Part shown: positions 58,401 to 64,000 of the stretch, piece after piece | How positions within the stretch are numbered: the stretch's first letter is position 1 | How the letters are laid out: each line of letters begins with the position of its first letter | The notes under the pieces: generated by a model | The model's input: the letters and a program-made list of their open reading frames with translations, nothing else | Databases searched by the model: none | What the model was told of the DNA's origin: nothing | Position numbers and translations under genes: made by a program | From: Actinophytocola oryzae | Lineage (GTDB): Bacteria > Actinomycetota > Actinomycetes > Mycobacteriales > Pseudonocardiaceae | Assembly: GCF_004364325.1 (NCBI RefSeq) | Contig: NZ_SOCP01000003.1 | Coordinates: 248,001 to 312,000 of the forward strand | Direction: 5' to 3' | DNA: 64,000 nucleotides

Positions 58401-60372
58401 CGTCTCGGTCGTCGACGTGCCACCGCGTGACGCCGCGTTCGCGGTGAGCCTCTACGGCGCCCGTGACGGCGACCGGCTCGTGTTCCGGCTGGTGTACCAG
58501 CGGGAACTGGTCGACGAGCCGACCGCACGCCGGGTCGCCGACGAGTTCCGGCTCGCGCTGGACGAGGCCGTCGGGCGGTGCGAGCCGGTCCGCGAGGACC
58601 TCCCCGCGCCGTCGCTCGCGTGGGTGCCGAACCTGGCCGAGGGCTTCGCGCGGTCGGTCGACCTGTTCGGCGACCGGATCGCGTTGCGGGACCGCGGTGT
58701 CGGACTGTCCTATCGCGACCTGGAGAACGAGGTCGCCGAGTTGGCCGGAGTGCTCCCCGCCGACACCGTGGCGCCGGTCGGGATCCTGCTCCAGCGATCG
58801 GCGGCCATGGTGGTCGCGGCACTGGCCGTGAACCGCACCGGAGCGGCGTACGTGCCGGTCGACCCCGGCACACCCGCCGCCCGCGTCGCGTTGATCCTCG
58901 AGGACGCCGCGCCGTCACTGGTGATCACGTCGAGCGACCTCGCGGACCGGGTGCCGGAGGGCGTGCCGACGCTGCTGTTGGACGAGCCGATGCCGCCGGG
59001 CACACCGATGTCCGCCGACGCCTGTCCGTCCACCTGGGACAGTCGGGCGTACGTGATCTTCACGTCCGGTACCACCGGCCGTCCGAAGGGCGTGCAGGTC
59101 TCGCACGGGAACCTGCTGCGCCTGTACACCTCGACCGAGGAGGAGTACGGGTTCGGGCCGGGCGACGTGTGGTCGCTGTCCCACAGCTTCGCGTTCGACG
59201 TGTCGGTGTGGGAGATGTGGGGTGCGCTGCTGCACGGCGGCTGCCTCGTGGTGGTGCCGCGCGAGACGACCAAGGACCCGGCCGCGTTCCGCGAGCTGCT
59301 GCGGGCCGAGCGGGTCACCGTGCTGTCGCAGACACCGACCGCGTTCAACCAGCTGGCGGGCGAGGACGTCCAGCACGCCGACCGCCTGCCGCTGCGCTGG
59401 GTCGTGTTCGGCGGCGAGGCACTGCACTTCGCCGACCTGCGCCGCTGGGTCGCCAAGTACGGCGACGACGACCCGCGCCTGGTCAACATGTACGGCATCA
59501 CCGAGACGACCGTGCACAGCTCGTTCCGGCGGGTCCGGCGCGGCGACCTCGACCAGGGCAGCAGCCTCGTCGGCCTGCCGCTGTCCGACTCGGGCTTCGT
59601 GCTCGTGGACGAGGCGCTCGACCCCGTGGCGGACGGCGAGATCGGCGAGATCCGGGCCGCACTGGGCTCGGTGCCCGGGGTGCTGCGGGCGGCGGTCGTC
59701 GTGCAGAGTCCACAGGCGACTCCCGTCGTCAGGGAACGCACGGTGTCCACCCGGATCACCGAAACGCGTGACCTGATCCGTGGCGCGGCACCGACGACCG
59801 GCCCCAGGATCGTGGCGTACGTGGTCGGCGACGACACCCTGGTGCCGAACACGGTGTTCGCGACGTTGCGTGCCAGGCTGCCCGAGTACCTGGTGCCCGC
59901 GTTCGTGGTCGCGGTCGACGAGATCCCGACCAACCACAACGGCAAGGTGGCCGAGGACGGGCTGCCCGTCCCGACCGCGGCGAACTGCCTGCGTGAACCC
60001 GCCGTCGAGACCGGCGCGGACGCGGGCACGGACGTCCAGCTGCTGTGCACGCTGTTCGAGGAGGTCCTCGGCACGGCCGGGATCGGCCCGGACGACTCGT
60101 TCTTCTCCGTCGGCGGCGACTCGATCGTCGCGCTGCGACTGCGCACCACCGCGATGGCACGCGGCATCTCGATCGAGCTGGCCGACCTGTACACGCTGCA
60201 GACCCCGCGTGCGCTGGCCGCGCGCCTCGACCTCACGGCAGGCACCGCGGTCACCGTGCCACCGGCGCCGGTGGCACGGTTCGCGATGCTCACCCCGGAC
60301 GTGGTCGACGCCTACCCGGTCGGCACGCTCCAGGCAGGCCTGCTGTCCACAGCGCCTACCAGGCCGACGTGA
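55495..60372 (+). CDS. Decayed lipopeptide NRPS: FAAL-PCP-C-A(deleted)-PCP-C(truncated)
   Basis: 1625 aa from ATG 55495 (GAGGAGG 10 nt upstream). A fatty-acyl-AMP ligase (QYTSGSTGNPKGVMVGH, SWLPMYHDMGLIG) should load an acyl starter on PCP1 (GMDSLKLV, Ser562). A condensation domain follows (HHAVADYAS, His734-735, Asp739), then an adenylation domain (YVIFTSGTTGRPKGV, FAFDVSVWEMW, MYGITETTVH). That domain is broken: after DPVADGEIGE the sequence jumps to IRAALGSVPGV, losing about 90 residues including the A7 YRTGDL and A8 motifs. PCP2 is intact (GGDSIVALRL, Ser1543). The last C domain reads only VVDAYPVGTLQAGLL before a frameshift stop. The gene is very likely nonfunctional. Confidence 0.9.
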   Translation: MTASVPHALAHWASERPDDTAFTFVGGGLTVERELTYAQLAEASWRVAAFLRDRVQPGDRALLLFPPGADYLAAFLGCLSAGVVAVPLYPPRPGAKLDRIASVVRDCQAPVALTTSALVPLLADLPVTTHAVEDLTVEPTGMLPNPEALAFLQYTSGSTGNPKGVMVGHRNLVANLSAIEVGFGVRDDDVIFSWLPMYHDMGLIGTTLLPLVTGRPAVLQNTFEFVRDPLSWVRAVDRFGATCSGGPNFAYGLLTERYDESRLSGVDLSRWRIAFNGAEPVSADTMDAFTERYGTHGFSGRAWFPCYGLAEATLFVSGATPMSGYGTADVEDHAVVSSGTPADGTEVVIRGDDGTALADGSVGEICVRGPGVARGYWNKDSTGTFRTRIPGHAGTFLRTGDLGTLLDGELHVAGRVKDLIIVGGRNYHPTDVEAAARTDERVCSGAAFQVDDRVVLVLEIVPGSTVDGLADVVRRAASVTCELELSEIVFVRPNSIPRTSSGKLRRVETRRRYLAGRLPVLRTATAAVAAATDVPSLLADRIGFALTDEDFRRPLAALGMDSLKLVAIKGAVEQTLGVSLPAELFFGDTTLDDVIDAARTATPPVPLASSNTQAATESQLQFQFFDQLHPDDRSNTLSCALRLGRAFTESRLRAAITVAVTRHAALRTVIRDGVQVVHDEPRFEWDSLELADDTDNHDFLSVVAHREFDLVDGPLLRAAAILSPTGTTLLLACHHAVADYASLRIVLADVLAELLGDKGFALGTGQTSALGWAAEQARVTPEKIERLAALADRWQPFRDHVLFPGSPAVRRRNPAATVDFSVDADLLHTHCRERGFTPFVTLAAAYLRALHRVTGAPTVTVATPHHGRTDTRFAGAVGYLANPVPLLGDFTAGDDLPALEDRTWRGLREALTCADVPFPHLVRALAPERHGQNPLFQATITFQQSADGRLGDGFAIPWSGASDTVSGVDVSVVDVPPRDAAFAVSLYGARDGDRLVFRLVYQRELVDEPTARRVADEFRLALDEAVGRCEPVREDLPAPSLAWVPNLAEGFARSVDLFGDRIALRDRGVGLSYRDLENEVAELAGVLPADTVAPVGILLQRSAAMVVAALAVNRTGAAYVPVDPGTPAARVALILEDAAPSLVITSSDLADRVPEGVPTLLLDEPMPPGTPMSADACPSTWDSRAYVIFTSGTTGRPKGVQVSHGNLLRLYTSTEEEYGFGPGDVWSLSHSFAFDVSVWEMWGALLHGGCLVVVPRETTKDPAAFRELLRAERVTVLSQTPTAFNQLAGEDVQHADRLPLRWVVFGGEALHFADLRRWVAKYGDDDPRLVNMYGITETTVHSSFRRVRRGDLDQGSSLVGLPLSDSGFVLVDEALDPVADGEIGEIRAALGSVPGVLRAAVVVQSPQATPVVRERTVSTRITETRDLIRGAAPTTGPRIVAYVVGDDTLVPNTVFATLRARLPEYLVPAFVVAVDEIPTNHNGKVAEDGLPVPTAANCLREPAVETGADAGTDVQLLCTLFEEVLGTAGIGPDDSFFSVGGDSIVALRLRTTAMARGISIELADLYTLQTPRALAARLDLTAGTAVTVPPAPVARFAMLTPDVVDAYPVGTLQAGLLSTAPTRPT

Positions 60373-60416
60373 ACATGTACCGCGACACCTTCATGTTCCG
60401 GCTCCGCACCCGGTAG
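60351..60416 (+). pseudogene. Frameshifted remnant of the third NRPS condensation domain
   Basis: After CTGCTGT near 60351 the expected LLFHSAYQADVNMYRDTFMFRLRT continuation appears in another frame (HSAYQADVNMYRDTFMFRL), consistent with a missing T in TGTTCCAC. The frame ends at 60414-60416, and no further C-domain sequence follows; the rest of the module is deleted. Confidence 0.8.
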
Positions 60417-60470
60417 GACCAAGAGCGATCAGGCTCGGCGCCCCGGACCACGACAATCGGACCGCGGCGG

Positions 60471-60713
60471 TCACCGTGACCGGCGCCACCGGGTGCCGAG
60501 CAGCCCGGTGCGCGGTTCGACGCTGCCGAGCACCGCGTCGGTCACGTCCGGCGTCGGCGCCAGGTCGTCGGCGCCGAACCAGGTGAGCGCGTTCACCGTG
60601 GCGTACCAGTCCTGGCAGGCCACGCAGTCGCGCAGGTGCCCGTCCGGCACGGTGGGCTCGGGCTCACCGTCGGTCCTGGCCGACAGCGCTTCACGGCACG
60701 TGTCACAGTCCAC
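60471..60713 (-). CDS. Small zinc-finger (anti-sigma-like) protein
   Basis: 80 aa from GTG 60713. CDTCREALSARTDGEP...HLRDCVACQDW places Cys, Cys, His, Cys, Cys as in zf-HC2-type anti-sigma zinc domains. There is no membrane helix and no sigma gene nearby. A GTG start without a ribosome site suggests a leaderless transcript; upstream in-frame starts exist. It may be a cytoplasmic anti-sigma or redox-sensing protein. It abuts the truncated NRPS remnant. Confidence 0.7.
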   Translation of the reverse strand: MDCDTCREALSARTDGEPEPTVPDGHLRDCVACQDWYATVNALTWFGADDLAPTPDVTDAVLGSVEPRTGLLGTRWRRSR

Positions 60714-60753
60714 CCTTGTATTGTCGTCGCACGCCACTCGACAGTTCCCGGGA

Positions 60754-61677
60754 TCACGCGCCGGAGCGCTGAACGGGGCCCAGTTCGTAGGGCGCGAGGA
60801 CGTCCGCGATGGTCCGGTTGCGCGGTGTCGGCACCCCGAGCCGCTCACCGAGCGAGACCACCCCGCCCGAGAGCCACGGCAGCTCGAGCCTGCTGCCCCG
60901 CTCCAGGTCGTGGTACATCGATGCGGCCATGTCGGCGGGGAGCGTGTCCACGAACGCGAGCCGCTCGGTCACGAAGTCGTCCGACAGGTCGACCCCGGCC
61001 GCGCGGCCGACCGCCAGCACCTCGGTCATCACGTCACGCAGCAGTTCGCGGGTGCGCGTGTTCGCACGGATGACCCCGATGGGCTGGCGGACCGCGGCCG
61101 TGGTCGCCGAAATCCCGACGAGGAACACGAACTTCTCCCAGGTCACCCGGGTGATGGCGGCGCTGACGCGTGCGTCGATGCCCGCGTCGACGCAGGCGGC
61201 GAGCAGCTCGTCGGTGAACGCCGACGGGCGGCCGTCGAACTCGCCGAACACGAGGCTCTGCAGCCCGCCGAAGTGCGTGACGACCCCCGGCTCCTGGATG
61301 CCCGCCGAGATGTAGCAGGCACCGCCGAGCACCGACTCGGCAGGAACATGTGCCCGCAGCACGTCGTCCTTCGCCACGCCGTTCTGCAGTGACAGGACCC
61401 GAGCGCCGGTGGCCCCGAGCTGAGCCATGACGTCTTCGGTGTCCCACAGCTTGACGGCGACGAGCACCAGGTCGGCAGGCCCGGCGTCCGCGACCGTCTG
61501 CACGGCGGGCGCCGTCGACCGGAACTCGCCGAGCGGACTGCGCACGACCAGCCCGTGCTCCTGGATGGCTGCGAGGTGCCTGCCCCTGGCCACGAACGTC
61601 ACGTCGTGCCCCGCCACCGCCAACCGCGTGCCGAAGTACCCGCCGACGCCACCCGCGCCGACCACCACGATCCGCAT
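60754..61677 (-). CDS. panE: 2-dehydropantoate 2-reductase (ketopantoate reductase)
   Basis: Reduces ketopantoate to pantoate with NADPH for pantothenate and CoA synthesis. 307 aa from ATG 61677 (GGGAAG upstream). The Rossmann motif is RIVVVGAGGVGGYFGTRLA, followed by LVLVAVKLWDT, the LQNGVAKDD loop, and the C-terminal helical domain with WEKFVFLVGISA containing the conserved Lys and SMYHDLERGSRLELPWLSG. It is divergent from a TetR gene over two palindromic operators, so it may serve a regulated paralogous role rather than housekeeping pantothenate synthesis. Confidence 0.9.
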   Translation of the reverse strand: MRIVVVGAGGVGGYFGTRLAVAGHDVTFVARGRHLAAIQEHGLVVRSPLGEFRSTAPAVQTVADAGPADLVLVAVKLWDTEDVMAQLGATGARVLSLQNGVAKDDVLRAHVPAESVLGGACYISAGIQEPGVVTHFGGLQSLVFGEFDGRPSAFTDELLAACVDAGIDARVSAAITRVTWEKFVFLVGISATTAAVRQPIGVIRANTRTRELLRDVMTEVLAVGRAAGVDLSDDFVTERLAFVDTLPADMAASMYHDLERGSRLELPWLSGGVVSLGERLGVPTPRNRTIADVLAPYELGPVQRSGA

Positions 61678-61740
61678 CGCTTCCCGCCTTCCTGGCTCTC
61701 CGTGCCCCGTCTGACACCATGATCGCCCAAGACTTAAAAC

Positions 61741-61771
61741 TGCGTGCCACGCAATCTTGCGTGCTACGCAA
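61741..61771. promoter_or_regulatory. Tandem TGCGTGCYACGCA operators between panE and tetR
   Basis: TGCGTGCCACGCA (61741-61753) and TTGCGTGCTACGCAA (61757-61771) are two near-identical palindromes 17 bp apart centre to centre. They lie 21 bp before the TetR start and 64 bp before the panE start. They are strong candidates for autoregulatory TetR sites. Confidence 0.75.
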
Positions 61772-61791
61772 CTTCTGGTACGGTGTGGCTC

Positions 61792-62382
61792 GTGAGCGGG
61801 CTGCGGGAGCGCAAGAAACAGCAGACGCAGGAGGCGTTGAGCTGGGCGGCGCTGCACCTCGCCGTCGAGCGGGGGTTCGGCCGCGTGCTGGTCGAGGACA
61901 TCGCCGCCGAGGCGGGCGTCTCGCCGCGGACGTTCAACAACTACTTCTCCAGCAAGGCGGAGGCGATCGCCTGGCGCCAGCTCAACCGGGCGAGGGGTGC
62001 GGCACGCCTCATCCGGGAGCGGCCGAGGACCGAGCCGATCTGGGAGTCGATCACCGAGGCGCTCGTGTCACAGGCCAGCGACCAGCACCCCGGTCCACAG
62101 TGGACGGCCGGTGTGCGGTTGATGATGACCGACCCGGCGCTGGTCGGCGAGTACCTCAAGGCCAACGCGGCGGCCGAGCAGGAATGGGCCGCCGCCATCG
62201 CCGAGCGCACCGGCACCGAGCCGACGGACATGTACCCGCAGCTGGTCGCGGCCGCGGTGGGTGCCGCCCACCGGGTGGCCACCAACCGCTGGCTGCACGC
62301 CGACCCGCCGGTCGGACTCGGTTCGCTCCTGCGTGACGCCCTGCGGGGGATCGCCGCGGGGTTGCCCGCCCCCTCCGCCTGA
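61792..62382 (+). CDS. TetR-family regulator
   Basis: 196 aa from GTG 61792. The helix-turn-helix is LHLAVERGFGRVLVEDIAAEAGVSPRTFNNYFSSKAEAIAW. The C-terminal domain (ALVSQASDQHPGPQWTAGVRLMM, AAAVGAAHRVATNRW) is typical of the MftR-like TetR subgroup. It should bind the tandem palindromes just upstream and repress itself and panE. No ligand is evident. Confidence 0.9.
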   Translation: MSGLRERKKQQTQEALSWAALHLAVERGFGRVLVEDIAAEAGVSPRTFNNYFSSKAEAIAWRQLNRARGAARLIRERPRTEPIWESITEALVSQASDQHPGPQWTAGVRLMMTDPALVGEYLKANAAAEQEWAAAIAERTGTEPTDMYPQLVAAAVGAAHRVATNRWLHADPPVGLGSLLRDALRGIAAGLPAPSA

Positions 62383-62516
62383 CCCGTCTCCGAACCAGCA
62401 CCGCACGCCGATCGGGTGCGGTGGCGTAGAAGGCGTCCTCGTGCCCGAAGATGTCGTGATCATCGGCGGCGGCGGCACTCCGCAGGTGGTTCGGAGAACC
62501 ACTGGGCAGCGCCACT

Positions 62517-62561
62517 ACTCAGTGATACGGTATAGTGGTACTCGGCGGCACTGAGTACCAC
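62517..62561 (+). promoter_or_regulatory. PadR promoter with nested inverted repeats
   Basis: A TATAGT -10 at 62531-62536 is flanked by ACTCAGTG (62517-62524) and CACTGAGT (62549-62556). GTGGTACTC (62535-62543) also pairs with GAGTACCAC (62553-62561). The sites overlap the start region of the PadR transcript, as expected for an autorepressor. Confidence 0.65.
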
Positions 62562-62573
62562 GAGAAAAGGCCC

Positions 62574-62903
62574 ATGATGGACGACCTGACCGAGATGCTG
62601 AAGGGCACGCTCGAAGGCTGCGTGCTCGAGATCATCGGCGGCGAGGAGACCTACGGGTACGCCATCACGCGCAGGCTGAACGAGCTGGGCTTCGCCGACG
62701 TCGTCGAGGGGACGGTCTACACCATCCTGCTGCGACTGGAGAAGAACGGGCTCGTCAAGGTGACGAAACGACCGTCGGAACAGGGCCCGCCGCGCAAGTT
62801 CTTCGCGCTCAACGACGCGGGCCGCGAACAGCTCGCGACGTTCTGGGCGAAATGGGAGTACGTCTCGTCACGGATCGACAAGCTCAGGGAGGGTGGGCGA
62901 TGA
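62574..62903 (+). CDS. PadR-family transcriptional regulator
   Basis: About 109 aa winged-helix repressor. MMDDLTEMLKGTLEGCVLEIIGGEETYGYAITRRLNELGF, then GTVYTILLRLEKNGLVKVTKRPSEQGPPRKFFALNDAGRE is the PadR N-terminal domain; the short C-terminus forms the dimer helix. ATG 62574 and 62577 are alternatives after AAAAGG. The stop overlaps the first DUF1048 gene (ATGA), a coupling commonly seen between PadR and DUF1048 genes. Confidence 0.93.
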   Translation: MMDDLTEMLKGTLEGCVLEIIGGEETYGYAITRRLNELGFADVVEGTVYTILLRLEKNGLVKVTKRPSEQGPPRKFFALNDAGREQLATFWAKWEYVSSRIDKLREGGR

Positions 62904-63256
62904 ACTTCTGGGAGACCATCACAGGCAGCGACCTCACCAGGGACTGGAAAGCGTTCAACGCCAGGGCGGAGGCACTCCCTGCCGACTACCAGGCGGCGTG
63001 GGCGCAGATCATCGCCCACCTCTTCCCCTACTCGGACTTCACCGGTCGGAACCTGATGCCGATCCTCGACGGCGCTCTCGGGCTGCTCGAGGACTCGGCG
63101 GCCGACGGCCAGGGCGTCCACGAGGTGCTGGGTGAGGACATCGGAGGCTTCTGCGCGGCGCTGGCAGGCGGGGAAGGTGCCCGGAGCTACCGCGACCGGT
63201 GGCGGGAGCAGTTGAACAGGAACGTCGCGAGGAAACTCGCCCGGCTGGGAGGCTGA
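62900..63256 (+). CDS. DUF1048 protein 1
   Basis: 118 aa helical protein. Characteristic features are LPADYQAAWAQIIAHLFPYSDFTGRNLMPILDGALGLLEDSAADGQGVHEVLGEDIGGFCAAL as separate helices. Its start overlaps the PadR stop (ATGA). DUF1048 proteins occur with PadR regulators; their function is unknown, possibly binding a small ligand. Followed by a second family member. Confidence 0.9.
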   Translation: MNFWETITGSDLTRDWKAFNARAEALPADYQAAWAQIIAHLFPYSDFTGRNLMPILDGALGLLEDSAADGQGVHEVLGEDIGGFCAALAGGEGARSYRDRWREQLNRNVARKLARLGG

Positions 63257-63257
63257 C

Positions 63258-63572
63258 GTGGGCATCCAGGACATCATCGAGGGCAAGAAGCAGTGGCGGG
63301 CGCACCTGGCGCGGGTCAGGGCGCTCCCGCCGGACTACCGGATCGTCTACAAGGAGATGCAGAGGTACCTCTTCAAGGTCGGACCGGTCGACCTGTCCGA
63401 AGGGCACCTGCTCTCCGGGATCGTCGACTTCTTCGAGGAGGGCGTCGCGGCGGGCAAGGGCGTGATACAGCTCATCGGCGACGACGTCGCCGCGTTCTGC
63501 GACGACCTGGTGAAGGACTCCCGCACGTACGCGGACATCTACCAGGAGTCCATCGCCGCACGCGCCGACTAG
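63258..63572 (+). CDS. DUF1048 protein 2
   Basis: 104 aa, second DUF1048 member, clearly related to the preceding gene (LPPDYRIVYKEMQRYLFKVG; GIVDFFEEGVAAGKGVIQLIGDDVAAFCDDLV). GTG 63258 starts 1 bp after the first gene's stop. The tail overlaps the convergent CBS-domain gene by 4 bp. Tandem members suggest a heteromeric complex regulated by PadR. Confidence 0.9.
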   Translation: MGIQDIIEGKKQWRAHLARVRALPPDYRIVYKEMQRYLFKVGPVDLSEGHLLSGIVDFFEEGVAAGKGVIQLIGDDVAAFCDDLVKDSRTYADIYQESIAARAD

Positions 63573-64000
63573 GAGTCCGCGCCCTCGGACGGGAGATGGT
63601 GCAGGCGGACCTCGGTGATGGCGTGGTGTTCCACCGCCGTCACCTCGATCTCCCATTCGGCGAGGGTCACCCGGTCGCCCGGCTTGGTCGGGATCCGGCC
63701 GAGTGAGGTCAGGACCAGGCCCGCGATCGTCGCGTAGTCGCCCTCCGGGCGGTCCGCCATCTCGACGCCGAGGTCGATCAGGTCGTGGATCGGGAACGTC
63801 CCCGGCAGCTGCAGCGCGCCGTCGGGGTGGGTCCGCACCGCCATGACGTCCCGGTCGGTCTCGTCGTAGATCTCGCCGACGATCTCCTCCAGCAGGTCCT
63901 CCAGGGTCACGATCCCGTCTATCGCGCCGTGTTCGTTCGCCACCAGGGCGAACTGTTCCCGTTCGTCCTTGAAGCGGCGCAACGCGTCGGAGATCCGCAC
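63569..64000 (-). CDS. CBS/CorC-HlyC-domain membrane transporter, C-terminal part
   Basis: The right edge cuts this gene; 143 C-terminal residues are visible. FALVANEHGAIDGIVTLEDLLEEIVGEIYDETD is the end of a CBS pair, followed by a CorC/HlyC-type transporter-associated domain (GTFPIHDLIDLGVEMADRPEGDYATIAGLVLTSLGRIPTKPGDRV...VTAVEHHAITEVRL). Such proteins (CNNM/MpfA-like) carry an N-terminal DUF21 membrane domain and handle Mg or Co. It overlaps the DUF1048 stop by 4 bp. The N-terminus is not in the window. Confidence 0.92.
   Translation of the reverse strand: MRISDALRRFKDEREQFALVANEHGAIDGIVTLEDLLEEIVGEIYDETDRDVMAVRTHPDGALQLPGTFPIHDLIDLGVEMADRPEGDYATIAGLVLTSLGRIPTKPGDRVTLAEWEIEVTAVEHHAITEVRLHHLPSEGADS

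Noticed and set aside
59160..59560. Substrate code of the NRPS adenylation domain
   Set aside because: The code positions can only be partly aligned by eye and the domain is deleted downstream, so no amino acid is claimed.
62400..62515. Short minus-strand stretch reading DDHDIFGHEDAFYATAPDR, which looks protein-like
   Set aside because: Too short, no usable start or family match, and overlapping a regulatory gap; it may be a gene remnant but cannot be supported.

Overview
The window is GC-rich actinomycete DNA with very dense coding, frequent GTG starts, ATGA/GTGA stop-start overlaps and many secreted hydrolases. The gene families and the abundant short intergenic palindromes suggest a filamentous member of the Pseudonocardiaceae (Lentzea, Saccharothrix or Amycolatopsis type). 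That placement is inference. No rRNA, tRNA, CRISPR array, transposase or prophage was seen.

Layout. 1-2520: the start of an M19-type dipeptidase, divergent from two oligopeptide ABC ATPases. 2517-2755: an eight-copy 30-bp palindromic tandem repeat whose relatives recur at five further loci. 2771-7778: small envelope proteins, an aldehyde dehydrogenase, a NodB deacetylase and an SGNH hydrolase. 7783-22605: a complete type VII (ESX) secretion locus. It holds eccE, a mycosin that has lost its catalytic triad, a LuxR-type regulator, eccB, a cargo block (orphan protein, lysozyme-like protein, PPE-like, EspC-like and WXG100 proteins) and eccC. Divergent from these are another WXG100 protein, a YbaB-like protein and eccD. 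22669-29283: a GH18 chitinase with a DasR-like operator, a GH28 polygalacturonase, a zinc peptidase, an AI-2E-type transporter and a second SGNH hydrolase.

29398-35139: a likely quinate/shikimate module: 3-dehydroshikimate dehydratase, TetR regulator, MHS-type transporter and two oxidoreductases. One operator-like sequence lies at both promoter regions. 35309-45808: DinB-like proteins, a TPR protein, a large secreted GH87 alpha-1,3-glucanase, an M1 aminopeptidase, a STAS protein, DUF817, a stand-alone winged-helix protein and a trypsin-like protease. 46116-47554: an Nramp-like transporter broken by a one-base frameshift. 47611-48815: DAHP synthase behind a short leader ORF with consecutive Tyr-Trp-Phe codons. 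48817-55215: a signalling operon of two paralogous small membrane proteins, a 1479-residue kinase/NTPase/WD40 protein and an FHA-like protein.

55495-60416: a decayed lipopeptide NRPS (FAAL-PCP-C-A-PCP-C) with an internal deletion in the A domain and a frameshifted, truncated final C domain. 60471-64000: a zinc-finger protein, a ketopantoate reductase divergent from a TetR gene across two palindromes, a PadR-DUF1048-DUF1048 operon, and the end of a CBS/CorC-domain protein.

Themes: attack on fungal and plant polymers (chitinase, alpha-1,3-glucanase, polygalacturonase, esterases, proteases), one ESX system with a degenerate protease, and several small regulons whose operators can be read from the sequence.
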